Assembly (NCBI RefSeq): GCF_030649675.1
Contig: NZ_JAUTDR010000025.1
Span: 1 to 53,552 of the forward strand
Reading direction: 5' to 3'
Length of the DNA stretch: 53,552 bases
Source: Haliea sp. E1-2-M8
GTDB lineage: Bacteria; Pseudomonadota; Gammaproteobacteria; Pseudomonadales; Halieaceae
Shown in pieces: positions 16,344-24,424 of the stretch (position 1 is its first letter; every line of letters starts with the position of its first letter). A program made the translations under genes and the position numbers. The notes beneath the pieces were generated by a model. The model had not been told where the DNA came from and searched no databases. It saw nothing but the letters and a program-made list of their open reading frames with translations.

Positions 16344-16795
16344 CAGGCGTCGGCTTCGGTTTCGGCCTTGCGCAGCTGGCGGGCGACCTTGTCGAGCACG
16401 CCGTTGATGTACTTGTGGCTGTCGGTGGCGCCGAACTTTTTCGCCAGGGAAACGGCCTCGTTGATCACCACTTTCCAGGGCACGTCGACACGGTGCAGCA
16501 GCTCCCAGGTGCCCATACGCAACAGGCTGCGCTCGACAGGACCGAGGTCATCCAGCTTGCGGTCCAGCAGGGGCTCAAAAACCGCTTCCAGCTCGGTGAC
16601 GCTGGCGGGAACGCCGTGCAGCAGGGCCTGGAAGTACTCCAGGTCCACGTGGCTGAAGTCGTAGTCGGCGCGGAACTCGGCTTCGATCTGGTTCACCGGC
16701 GCCTCGGCCATGTGCCACTGGTACAGGGCTTGCATGGCGTAGTGGCGGGCCTTGTGGCGCTCGGCGGCGAGGGTATTGCGGGCCTGTTTGTTCAC
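16343..16795 (-). CDS. nusB: Transcription antitermination factor NusB
   Basis: The protein (150 aa) is an all-helical RNA-binding factor that joins NusE (S10) on boxA of rRNA leaders and prevents premature termination. It has ARHYAMQALYQWHMAE near the N-terminus and the conserved end region VPWKVVINEAVSLAKKFG. It lies 8 bp downstream of ribH, the usual neighbour. Confidence 0.94.
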   Translation of the reverse strand: MNKQARNTLAAERHKARHYAMQALYQWHMAEAPVNQIEAEFRADYDFSHVDLEYFQALLHGVPASVTELEAVFEPLLDRKLDDLGPVERSLLRMGTWELLHRVDVPWKVVINEAVSLAKKFGATDSHKYINGVLDKVARQLRKAETEADA

Positions 16796-16803
16796 GCGCC
16801 CCG

Positions 16804-17280
16804 TCAGCTCCCGATCCGGCCCAGCAGGCTGACCATTTCCAGCGCCGACAGAGCAGCTTCCGCGCCCTTGTTACCGGCCTTGGTGCCGGAGCGCTCGACC
16901 GCCTGCTCGATGGAATCCACGGTGAGTACGCCGAAGGAGATGGGGATGCCGTGCTCCAGGCTCACCTGGGCGATACCCTTGGTGCACTCGCCGGCGACGT
17001 ATTCAAAATGCGGGGTGCCGCCGCGGATGACCGCGCCCAGGGCAATAATGGCGTCGACGCCGCCTTTCTGGGCCACCCGCTGGCACACCAGCGGGATTTC
17101 GAAAGCGCCGGGGGCGCGCACGATGGTGAGCTGGGCATCCTTGACCCCGTGCCGGCGCAGGGCGTCGATGGCGCCCTCCAGCAGGTGCTCGACCACAAAG
17201 CTGTTCCAGCGCCCCACCACCAGCGCAAACTTGCCGCCGCTGCCGGTGAAATCCCCTTCGATTGTCTTGATGTTTGCCAT
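16804..17280 (-). CDS. ribH: 6,7-dimethyl-8-ribityllumazine synthase
   Basis: The protein (158 aa) condenses the RibD product with dihydroxybutanone phosphate in the penultimate step of riboflavin synthesis. Conserved elements are [15 protein letters not shown] (residues about 23-37), [12 protein letters not shown], and the catalytic loop [17 protein letters not shown] with its histidine, then the C-terminal GNKGAEAA. It lies between ribB and nusB. The enzyme normally assembles as pentamers or 60-mers. Confidence 0.95.
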   Translation of the reverse strand: MANIKTIEGDFTGSGGKFALVVGRWNSFVVEHLLEGAIDALRRHGVKDAQLTIVRAPGAFEIPLVCQRVAQKGGVDAIIALGAVIRGGTPHFEYVAGECTKGIAQVSLEHGIPISFGVLTVDSIEQAVERSGTKAGNKGAEAALSALEMVSLLGRIGS

Positions 17281-17309
17281 TGCCTGTTCCTTGTCCGCTG
17301 GGCCCCGTG

Positions 17310-18413
17310 TCAGGGCGCCAGGTATTCGAGTACTTCCAGGTCGAAACCGGAAATCGCATTGTACTTGATGGGCGCGCCCATCAGGTGGATTTTTCCGACC
17401 CCGAGGTCCTTCAGGATCTGGGAGCCAAGGCCGACGGTGGTGTAGGTGTCGGGCAGTGCGCCGGTGCTGGAGGGCGCCTGGCCCAGGGCCATGTCGACGC
17501 TGTCCAGCAGTTGCCCGGCACTCTCCTGCCCCGCGAGCAGCACGATGACACCGCGGTCGGCGGCCGCCACCCTGGCCAGGCAGGCGCCGATGTTCCAGGA
17601 GGCCCGGCCCGGCACCTGGCTGGTGACCAGGTCGCGTAGAGTAGAGGCGACATGCACCCGCACCAGGGTCGGCTCGTCGGCGACAATCTCGCCCCGGGAC
17701 AGCGCCAGATGCAGCCGGCCCCCGGTGTCGTCGCGGTACACGGTCAGGCGGAAGGGGCCGTGACTGGTCTCGATCTCGCCTTCCCGCACCCGCTCGATGG
17801 TGCGCTCATTGACCATGCGGAAGTGGATCAGGTCCGCGATGGTGCCGATCTTCAGGCCGTGCCGGGCGGCAAATTCCACCAGCGCCGGGCCGTCGGCCAG
17901 CACGCCGTCCGGGGTCAGGATATCGGCGATAACCGCCGCCGGCAGCAGTCCGGCCAGGCTGGCATAGTCGCTCGCGGCCTCGGTGTGGCCGGCGCGGGTG
18001 AGCACGCCACCCGGAGTGACCGTTAGCGGGAAAATATGCCCGGGCTGGACGATATCCGCGGGCACCGCATGGGGTGCGACCGCGGCCAACACCGTGCGCG
18101 CGCGATCGGCGGCGGAGATGCCGGTGTCTATGCCCACGGTGGCCTCGATGGACAGGGTAAAGTTGGACTTCTCGCTGCGGGCCGCGGGCACCATGGGCGG
18201 CAGGTCCAGCTGCCGGCAGCGCTCCTCGGTCAGGGTCAGGCACACCAGGCCCCGGGCCTGGCGGGCCATGAAGTTCACGTGCTGGGCGGTAACGTGCTCC
18301 GCCGCCACCAGCACCACGCCTTCGTTGTGGCTGTCGTCGTCATCGTCCACCAGCACCACCATGCGGCCCTGGCGGATGTCGCTGATCAGTTCGTCTACGC
18401 TGTTTACTTGCAT
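17310..18413 (-). CDS. ribB: RibB-type dihydroxybutanone phosphate synthase with cyclohydrolase-like C-domain
   Basis: The protein (367 aa) has an N-terminal DHBP synthase domain (about 1-200) and a C-terminal GTP cyclohydrolase II-like domain lacking the zinc cysteines, a layout known in Pseudomonas-type RibB. The N-domain keeps [25 protein letters not shown] and FTLSIEA. However, the motif that reads DDEDRENEGD in typical enzymes is [12 protein letters not shown] here, losing the Arg, the first Glu and the last Asp, and the usual YGT before FT is replaced by EKSN. These positions are catalytic or metal/phosphate-binding in studied enzymes, so activity may be altered. ATG 18413 gives the usual start. 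A 14-bp tandem repeat precedes the gene. Confidence 0.85.
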   Translation of the reverse strand: MQVNSVDELISDIRQGRMVVLVDDDDDSHNEGVVLVAAEHVTAQHVNFMARQARGLVCLTLTEERCRQLDLPPMVPAARSEKSNFTLSIEATVGIDTGISAADRARTVLAAVAPHAVPADIVQPGHIFPLTVTPGGVLTRAGHTEAASDYASLAGLLPAAVIADILTPDGVLADGPALVEFAARHGLKIGTIADLIHFRMVNERTIERVREGEIETSHGPFRLTVYRDDTGGRLHLALSRGEIVADEPTLVRVHVASTLRDLVTSQVPGRASWNIGACLARVAAADRGVIVLLAGQESAGQLLDSVDMALGQAPSSTGALPDTYTTVGLGSQILKDLGVGKIHLMGAPIKYNAISGFDLEVLEYLAP

Positions 18414-18442
18414 GCCAATCGAATCCTTATGAGCGTTGCGAC

Positions 18443-18484
18443 CTGGGCGGCCCCACCTGGGCGGCCCCACCTAGGCGGCCCCAC
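18443..18484. repeat. Three 14-bp tandem repeats between ribE and ribB
   Basis: CTGGGCGGCCCCAC occurs twice in a row (18443-18470), followed by CTAGGCGGCCCCAC (18471-18484), exactly filling the gap between the ribE stop and the ribB leader. Each copy carries GGGCGGCCCC, which can fold back on itself. Confidence 0.85.
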
Positions 18485-19150
18485 CTAGCCGCGCAGATAG
18501 CCGTTGTCGGCCAGGGTGGCCAGGGAGATACCGCCCTGGTGACCGGGTTTGGCGGCGTCCTCACCCAGCACCAGGCGCTCCAGATAGCGGGCGATCACGT
18601 CCACTTCCAGGTTCACCCGGCTGCCGGGGCGGTACTCGGCGAACACCGTCTCGGCCCAGGTCTGGGGGATGATGTTGAGCTCGAACTCGGCGCCGTTGAC
18701 CGCGTTCACAGTCAGGCTGGTGCCGTCGACGCAGATGCTGCCCTTGTGGGCGATGTACTTCGCCAGCCCGTCCGGCGCCCGCATGACGTAGCGCCAGGAG
18801 CGGCCGTCCGCCACCACGCTGACCACCTCGCCCACGCCGTCGACATGGCCGCTGACAATATGGCCACCGAGGCGGCTGGCGGGGGTGAGTGCCTTCTCCA
18901 GGTTGACCCGGCTACCGGATTTGAGCCCGCCGAGGGTGGTGAAATCCAGGGTTTCCCGCGACACATCCGCCCAGTAGCCATCGCCGGGGAGCTCGGTGAC
19001 CGTGAGGCAGACGCCGTTGGTGGCGATGCTGTCGCCCAGACCGACGTCATCCAGCGGCAACTTGCCGCCGTGCACCCGCAGCCGCATATCCCCGCCGGAG
19101 GGCTCGAGCGCGGCAATCGTGCCGACGGCCTGGATAATTCCTGTGAACAT
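18485..19150 (-). CDS. ribE: Riboflavin synthase, alpha chain
   Basis: The protein (221 aa) dismutates two lumazine molecules to riboflavin. The N-terminal MFTGIIQAVGTI is diagnostic. Two homologous barrels follow: the first includes GDSIATNGVCLTVTEL, and the second opens with GGHIVSGHVDGVGEV and includes KGSICVDGTSLTVNAV. Length is normal. It lies between ribD and ribB on the same strand. The last codons run into a 14-bp tandem repeat. Confidence 0.95.
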   Translation of the reverse strand: MFTGIIQAVGTIAALEPSGGDMRLRVHGGKLPLDDVGLGDSIATNGVCLTVTELPGDGYWADVSRETLDFTTLGGLKSGSRVNLEKALTPASRLGGHIVSGHVDGVGEVVSVVADGRSWRYVMRAPDGLAKYIAHKGSICVDGTSLTVNAVNGAEFELNIIPQTWAETVFAEYRPGSRVNLEVDVIARYLERLVLGEDAAKPGHQGGISLATLADNGYLRG

Positions 19151-19206
19151 GTTGTGGTCCTGTTTCTGGTGGGCTGCCGGTAAGCGGCGGCCCGGGCGGG
19201 AGAGCT

Positions 19207-20325
19207 TTAGCGCCGGGGGACGGCGGTAAAGCGCCAGTCCTCACCCACCCTGAGCACGTCGAGCAGCGTCAGCGGCACCTGCTCCACCATCTGCGCCAGC
19301 GGCAATTCCAGCAACGGCCGGGCCGAACTCCCCAGCAGGGTGGGCGCCATATATACGATCAATTCGTCCAACAGGCCCAGTTGCAGCAGGGCCCCCGCCA
19401 AACGGGGGCCAGATTCTACCAGAATTTCATTGCATTGCCGCCTGTTGAGCTCCGCCAGCAGGGCCTGCAGGTCCAGACCGTGGTCGCCGCGGTCCAGGGC
19501 CAGCAGCTCGGTGGTGGCGCCCGGCGGCGCGGCAGGCGGCGGCGTGTCCGCGCCGTGGCACCAGAGGGTCGCTGCATCCTCGCTGAAGACGCGGGCGTCC
19601 GCGGGCGCCTGCAACCTTGAATCCAGCACCACGCGCAGGGGCTGGCGGGCGCTGGCGCGGGCGGCATCCGCCGGCTCCATGCCCAGCTCCGCCGCGCGCA
19701 CTGTGAGCGCGCAATTGTCCGCCAGCACGGTGCCGGCACCGGTGAGGATGGCACAGCTCATGGCCCGCAGCCGCTGCACATCCTGCCGTGCGGCGGGTCC
19801 GGTAATCCACTGGCTTTCGCCCGAGGCCATGGCAGTGCGCCCGTCCAGGGACATCGCCAGTTTGGCCCGCACCCGGCCGCGGCCCCGGCGCATGCGGGCA
19901 ATAAAACCGGGAATGACCTGCTCCGCCTCCGCCGCAAGCAGGCCGCAGCTCACCTCCACCCCCGCCTCACGCAGCCGGGCCAGGCCGCTGCCGGCCACCT
20001 GGGGGTTGGGGTCCTCCAGCGCCGCGACCACCCGGCTCACCCCCGCGGCGAGCAGGGCTTCAGCACAGGGCCCGGTCTTGCCGTGGTGGCTGCAGGGTTC
20101 CAGGGTGACATAGGCGGTGGCGCCGCAGGCATCACCGGCAGCCGCGAGCGCCTCGATCTCAGCGTGGTTGCCCCCGGCGGGCTGGGTAAAGCCTTCGCCG
20201 ATGATGTGGCCATCGCGCACCAGCACGCAGCCGACGTGGGGATTGGGCATGGCGGAATAGCGCCCGCGGCGGGCCAGCTGCAGGGCCCGGGCCATCATGC
20301 GCGTATCGAAGTGAGAGTCGGTCAT
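19207..20325 (-). CDS. ribD: Bifunctional riboflavin deaminase/reductase
   Basis: The protein (372 aa) carries out the second and third steps of riboflavin synthesis. The N-terminal deaminase domain shows GNHAEIEAL (zinc His and catalytic Glu) and the zinc cysteines in EPCSHHGKTGPCAEA; the C-terminal reductase domain begins near VRAKLAMSLDGRTAM and includes EILVESGPRLAGALL. It follows nrdR after 30 bp on the same strand, the standard order. No lesion is seen. No FMN riboswitch could be recognised upstream. Confidence 0.95.
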   Translation of the reverse strand: MTDSHFDTRMMARALQLARRGRYSAMPNPHVGCVLVRDGHIIGEGFTQPAGGNHAEIEALAAAGDACGATAYVTLEPCSHHGKTGPCAEALLAAGVSRVVAALEDPNPQVAGSGLARLREAGVEVSCGLLAAEAEQVIPGFIARMRRGRGRVRAKLAMSLDGRTAMASGESQWITGPAARQDVQRLRAMSCAILTGAGTVLADNCALTVRAAELGMEPADAARASARQPLRVVLDSRLQAPADARVFSEDAATLWCHGADTPPPAAPPGATTELLALDRGDHGLDLQALLAELNRRQCNEILVESGPRLAGALLQLGLLDELIVYMAPTLLGSSARPLLELPLAQMVEQVPLTLLDVLRVGEDWRFTAVPRR

Positions 20326-20355
20326 TACGTGTCGGGCGAGGCCAAGGCAGCGGCC

Positions 20356-20835
20356 TCAGACGGCGCCGTTGCGCTCGCGCTTGGGCTCGGCTTCCAGGCG
20401 CTCGATGGCATCGCGGAATTCGGAGATGTCCTGGAAGCTGCGGTAGACGGAGGCGAAGCGCACGTAGGCCACCTGGTCCAGCTGCTTGAGATGGTCCATC
20501 ACCAGCTCACCCAGCACCCGGGAACCCACCTCGCGCTCGCCGGTGGCGCGCAGGGCGTGCTTGATGTGATTGATGGTGGCCTCGATGTCCTCTACCGACA
20601 CCGGGCGTTTCTCCAGCGCGCGCTGGAAGCCCGCCCGCAGCTTGTTTTCGTCGAAGGGCTCGCGGTTGCCGTTCTGCTTGATGACCCGCGGCATAACCAG
20701 TTCCGCCACCTCGTAGGTGGTGAAGCGTTCCTTGCAGCTGAGGCACTCGCGGCGGCGACGGATCTGGTCGCCCTCGGCGACCAGCCGCGAGTCAATCACC
20801 TTGGTGTCATCGGCGGCACAAAAGGGGCAATGCAT
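20356..20835 (-). CDS. nrdR: Transcriptional repressor NrdR
   Basis: The protein (159 aa) senses dATP/ATP and represses ribonucleotide reductase genes. The zinc ribbon is seen as MHCPFC and CLSCKERF (residues 3-6 and 31-34), followed by the ATP-cone domain starting at [18 protein letters not shown]. It heads the leftward rib/nusB block. In many relatives glyA lies immediately upstream; here about 3.6 kb with a ggt gene and repeats has been inserted. Confidence 0.95.
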   Translation of the reverse strand: MHCPFCAADDTKVIDSRLVAEGDQIRRRRECLSCKERFTTYEVAELVMPRVIKQNGNREPFDENKLRAGFQRALEKRPVSVEDIEATINHIKHALRATGEREVGSRVLGELVMDHLKQLDQVAYVRFASVYRSFQDISEFRDAIERLEAEPKRERNGAV

Positions 20836-20945
20836 GGGAGGCTACCCTGTGGACAAGTGCCTGAAGCGTAACATATTTTCAGGGTGGGAAGGGGTTCGCG
20901 GCGCGGAATGCCAGCAGCTGATCAGCGCCGCCGAAGCCCTGCCTG

Positions 20946-21318
20946 TCAGCGCAGCACCAGCGCCGACAGTTGCGGCACCAACACAGCGGCGGCGATGATC
21001 GCGAGCAGGGCGCTGTGCAGGCGCAGGGTGCCTTCAGCCTGGGCGAAGCGGGCATCAATGCAAGCGTCCTGCCGGGCGAAGCGGGCGTCCAGGGTCGCGT
21101 CGAGGTAGTCCCGGGTGACTGTTGTCTACGTAGAAACCGAATGCCTCAGCCATAAGTTCTGCCTGTACCTCCGCCTGGTCTCCCGCTACGCCCACATCTT
21201 TCAGCCGACGCGCATAGCGCAAGGTATCGAACTGCACTGCTGACAGAGTAGCCCTCCTCCAGCGATTTACCAATTCTCCCACAGCGGCAGACCTCGACCA
21301 GTCATCATATGCGTCCAT
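20946..21318 (-). pseudogene. Frameshifted DUF1640-like coiled-coil membrane protein
   Basis: Leftward reading gives VQFDTLRYARRLKDVGVAGD and QAELMAEAFGFYVDN, then the frame closes near 21125 into unrelated residues. Continuing one frame over restores VTRDYLDATLDARFARQDA, DARFAQAEGTLRLHS and a C-terminal membrane helix LLAIIAAAVLVPQLSALVLR before a TGA at 20946. The combined pattern resembles the small DUF1640/CCDC90-like family (N-terminal helix, DARFA coiled-coil repeats, C-terminal anchor). The family's usual start is near 21246, and the frame stays open to 21318. I infer a single-base lesion and loss of function; a sequencing error at about 21125 is the alternative. Confidence 0.65.
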
Positions 21319-21392
21319 TTTCAGTCATCAGCGCGCAAGTACCCCGAGCGCCCATCTTTGCTATGCTCTGCCCCTGACGTCAGGAGACAGCC

Positions 21393-23294
21393 ATGATAAA
21401 ACCCACGATTTCACGCCTGTTCCGCGGGGCCACTCTCGCCACGGTGATCTGTGCCCTCGCCCTGCCCGCCACCAGCCTGGCGCAGAAAACCGCGCGCCCG
21501 GTGCTGCTGGGTAAACACTGGGTGGCGGTGACCGGCAAACCCCAGGGTGCGACCGCCGGGGCGATGATGTTCCAGCAGGGCGGCAACGCCATCGACGCCG
21601 CGGCGGCCATGCTGGCGGTGACCTCGACCATGTGGGACGTGCTGGGTTGGGGCGGCGAAACCCAGGCTTTGATCTACAACCCGCATACCGGCGAAGTGAA
21701 AGGCATCAACGCGCTGGGGGTGGCACCCACCGGCGCCACCCCCGAATTCTTCCGCGAGCAGGGCATGCTGTACCCGCCGGAATACGGTCCGCTGGCCGCG
21801 GTCACTCCCGGCACACCCGGTGGGCTGATGGTGATGCTGGCGGAGTACGGCCGTCTCAGCCTCAAGCAGGTACTGGCGCCGGCCATGGAAATGGCCCGGG
21901 GTTATCCGATTGAGGAAACCCAGGCCCGCTATATCGAAAGCCGCCGCGACATCCTTGAGCAGTGGCCCGACTCGCGGCGGGTGTTCCTGCCCCACTACGA
22001 CGCCGACCAGCCGGAACAGCGCGCGGCGCCGGCCCCCGGGGAAGTCTTCCGCCAGCCCGACCTGCTCGCAACCCTGGAAAAACTGGTAGCCGCCGAGGCC
22101 GAGGCACTGGCAGCGGGCAGCGACCGCAAGGCCGCGATCATGGCCGCCAACGAACGCTTCTACCGCGGTGATATCGCCGCCGAGATTGTCCGCGCCACCC
22201 AGGAACAGGGCGGGCTGATCACCGCCGGGGATCTGGCCGACTGGGAAGTGATCATCGAGGACCCGGTGAGCGTCAGCTATCGCGGCATCGACGTCTACAA
22301 GCTCACCACCTGGACCCAGGGGCCCGCCATGCTGCAGGCCCTGAACCTGCTGGAAGGGTTCGACCTCAAGGCCATGGGCTACAACAGCACCCGCTATATC
22401 CACACCCTGTATCAGGCGATGAACCTCGCCTTCGCCGACCGCGACTTCTACTACGGCGACCCTTACGTCGCGCCCGAGGAGCCCGTGGCAGGCCTGCTGT
22501 CGAAAAAGTACGCAGAGCAGCGACGCCAGCTGATGCCCAGCGACCACAACCTCACCGACCTCAAGCCGGGTGACCCCTACCCCTTCCAGGGCGGCAAAAA
22601 CCCCTTCGAGGCGCTGCGCCAGGCCTGGTCCCCCATTCCCCCCGACGCGGAGGCCGAGGGCGCGGAAGGCTTCCAGCAGGCCAATACCATGACTGCCGAT
22701 GAGGCTTTCCTCGCCGGCACCACCTCCATTCAGGCCGCGGACGCCGAGGGCTGGGTGGTCTCCGTCACCCCGTCAGGCGGGTGGATTCCGGCCTTCGTGG
22801 CGGGTAATACCGGCGTCGGCCTCAGCCAGCGGATGCAGAGCTTTGTGCTGGACGAAGCGCTGAATCCCTACAACGTGGTGCAGCCCGGCCAGCGCCCGCG
22901 GGTGACCCTGACCCCGAGCATGGCGCTGCAGGACGGCAAACCGCTGATGGCGTTTTCCGTACAGGGCGGCGACACCCAGGACCAGAACCTGCTGCAGTTT
23001 TTCCTCAATATGGTCGAGTTCGACATGAACGTGCAGCAGGCGGCGGAGGCCCACAACATCCTCAGCTACCAGATGCAGAGCTCCTTCGGCGCCCACCAGG
23101 CCGAGCCCGGACGGCTGCAGGTGACGCCCCTGGTGTCGCCTTTCACCCGCGCCGAGCTGTCCCGCATGGGCTATCAAGTCGAGGTGGTGGAGCGCACCTA
23201 CAACCCGACTACGGCGATCTGGTTTGACCACGAACACGGCACCATGCAGGGCGGCGCCAGTGATTACGGGGATGACTACGGCATCGCGTGGTAA
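21393..23294 (+). CDS. ggt: Gamma-glutamyltransferase, exported
   Basis: The protein (633 aa) belongs to the gamma-glutamyltranspeptidase family (Ntn hydrolases), which cleave glutathione-like gamma-glutamyl bonds in the periplasm. A signal peptide (TLATVICALALPATSLA, cleavage near LAQKT) is followed by the large-subunit region (GATAGAMMFQQGGNAIDAAA, GLMVMLAEYGRLSLKQVLAP). The autoprocessing nucleophile is expected at the first threonine of LAGTTSIQAADAEG (about residue 450). The glycine-rich loop of the small subunit reads QGGDTQDQNLLQFFLNMVEF. Bacterial homologues of this type often act as acylases rather than true transpeptidases, and the motif differs from the TTH of E. coli Ggt, so specificity is open. 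CAGGAG precedes the ATG. Confidence 0.88.
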   Translation: MIKPTISRLFRGATLATVICALALPATSLAQKTARPVLLGKHWVAVTGKPQGATAGAMMFQQGGNAIDAAAAMLAVTSTMWDVLGWGGETQALIYNPHTGEVKGINALGVAPTGATPEFFREQGMLYPPEYGPLAAVTPGTPGGLMVMLAEYGRLSLKQVLAPAMEMARGYPIEETQARYIESRRDILEQWPDSRRVFLPHYDADQPEQRAAPAPGEVFRQPDLLATLEKLVAAEAEALAAGSDRKAAIMAANERFYRGDIAAEIVRATQEQGGLITAGDLADWEVIIEDPVSVSYRGIDVYKLTTWTQGPAMLQALNLLEGFDLKAMGYNSTRYIHTLYQAMNLAFADRDFYYGDPYVAPEEPVAGLLSKKYAEQRRQLMPSDHNLTDLKPGDPYPFQGGKNPFEALRQAWSPIPPDAEAEGAEGFQQANTMTADEAFLAGTTSIQAADAEGWVVSVTPSGGWIPAFVAGNTGVGLSQRMQSFVLDEALNPYNVVQPGQRPRVTLTPSMALQDGKPLMAFSVQGGDTQDQNLLQFFLNMVEFDMNVQQAAEAHNILSYQMQSSFGAHQAEPGRLQVTPLVSPFTRAELSRMGYQVEVVERTYNPTTAIWFDHEHGTMQGGASDYGDDYGIAW

Positions 23295-23298
23295 CCCC

Positions 23299-23344
23299 GT
23301 AGGAGCCCGCTCCGCGGGCGATCGCGCACCGAGTGCGCTCCTAC
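23299..23344. repeat. REP palindrome, 5' copy flanking the RAYT gene
   Basis: This is a 46-bp bipartite palindrome: GTAGGAGCCCGCTCCGCGGG, GATC, then the inverted partner ending in GCGCTCCTAC. Each half begins with GTAG followed by a GC-rich hairpin, the form described for RAYT-linked REP elements. It lies 91 bp upstream of the RAYT start. Confidence 0.88.
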
Positions 23345-23435
23345 ATAGCCGGATAAAATTGGCCACTTCTGACGTGGCTTCAACCCGACCATCGGGCGAT
23401 TATCAGCCTCCATCCCCAGCGCGAGGCTCCCGAAC

Positions 23436-23882
23436 ATGCCCAGATCGCACGCCCTGCGCAAGGGGCGCTACTCCGGGGCGAATCTGATTTACGTCGTAAC
23501 CACCGTATGCGCCGAACGCAGGCCGCTGTTTGCCAGTTTCCAGAACGCGCGCCTACTGGTTCAGAGCCTGCGGGAAGCCGAGGCTTCGGCCACCACACTC
23601 TGCTTCGTTGTCATGCCGGACCATGTGCACTGGATGTTCCAACTGAAGGCAGGTGCGGAGCTGTCGGCGACAGTACGCTTCGTAAAAGCACACACAACAC
23701 GGAACCTGAGGGCACGCTGTCCTGACATTGGGTCGGTGTGGCAGCGTGGTTTCCACGACCACGCCGTGCGCCGGGAAGAGAACCTGCGGGCGCTGGCACG
23801 CTATATCATCGCCAATCCCCTGCGTGCAGGGCTGGCACGCTCTCCGGCTGAATACAGCTTCTGGGACTGCATTTGGTTGTGA
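23436..23882 (+). CDS. rayT: REP-associated tyrosine transposase (RAYT)
   Basis: The protein (148 aa) belongs to the Y1/HUH transposase superfamily. It has the metal-binding HUH motif in VVMPDHVHWMFQL (about residues 58-70), a helix with GSVWQRGFHDHAVRREENL, and the catalytic tyrosine in ARYIIANPLRAGL (about 125-137). Such single-copy domesticated transposases cut and spread REP palindromes. It is bracketed by REP copies at 23299-23344 and the seven-copy array 23887-24415, the arrangement expected for a RAYT and its own substrate. The N-terminus GRYSGANLIYVVTTVCAERR is family-typical. Length and motifs appear intact, so it may be active. Confidence 0.9.
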   Translation: MPRSHALRKGRYSGANLIYVVTTVCAERRPLFASFQNARLLVQSLREAEASATTLCFVVMPDHVHWMFQLKAGAELSATVRFVKAHTTRNLRARCPDIGSVWQRGFHDHAVRREENLRALARYIIANPLRAGLARSPAEYSFWDCIWL

Positions 23883-23886
23883 ACCG

Positions 23887-24415
23887 ATGGGGGAGCCGGC
23901 TCTGCGGGCGATCGCGCAGAGACTGCGCTCCTACATGTAACCCGAACCCGTAGGAGCCCGCTCCGCGGGCGATCGCGCCGAGACTGCGCTCCGACAAGTA
24001 ACCCGAACCCGGAGGAGCCCGCTCCCCGGGCGATCGCGCACGGCGGGCGCTCGCGCACGGCGGGCGCTCGCGCACGGCGGGCGCTCGCGCACGGCGGGCG
24101 AGCGCGCCCGGCGTGCGCGCCCACACCGACCCAACCCGAACCTGTAGGAGCCCGCTCCGCGGGCGATCGCGCAGAGACTGCGCTCCTACATGTAACCCGA
24201 ACCTGTAGGAGCCCGCTCTGCGGGCGATCGCGCACGGCGGGCGATCGCGCACGGCGGGCGATCGCGCACGGAGTGCGCTCCCACACCTACCCAACCAGAT
24301 CCCGTAGGAGCCCGCTCCGCGGGCGATCGCGCACGGAGTGCGCTCCCACACCTACCCAACCCGAACCTGTAGGAGCCCGCTCCGCGGGCGATCGCGCACG
24401 GAGTGCAATCCCACA
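23887..24415. repeat. RAYT-linked REP array, seven units
   Basis: Seven copies of the bipartite REP palindrome fill the space between the RAYT stop and the glyA stop, separated by spacers reading ACATGTAACCCGAACC or ACCTACCCAACCCGAACC. Units begin near 23887, 23950, 24010, 24145, 24206, 24303 and 24368. Two units are internally expanded: the third contains four tandem GCGCACGGCGGGCGCTC-type subrepeats, and the fifth contains GCGCACGGCGGGCGATC subrepeats. The first copy is degenerate at its 5' end (GGGGGAGCCGGC). Confidence 0.9.
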
Positions 24416-24424
24416 GCGATCAGC

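Noticed and set aside
18414-20355. FMN riboswitch in the riboflavin block
   Set aside because: The gaps before ribB, ribE and ribD are short and show none of the conserved RFN-element segments; the ribB leader is a simple tandem repeat.
20836-20945. DnaA-box-like TGTGGACAA near 20850
   Set aside because: It is a single site with a mismatch to the TTATCCACA consensus and no AT-rich region or clustered boxes.
23887-24415. CRISPR-like array next to the RAYT gene
   Set aside because: The repeats are palindromic REP units with similar, not unique, spacers of variable length, and no cas genes are present.
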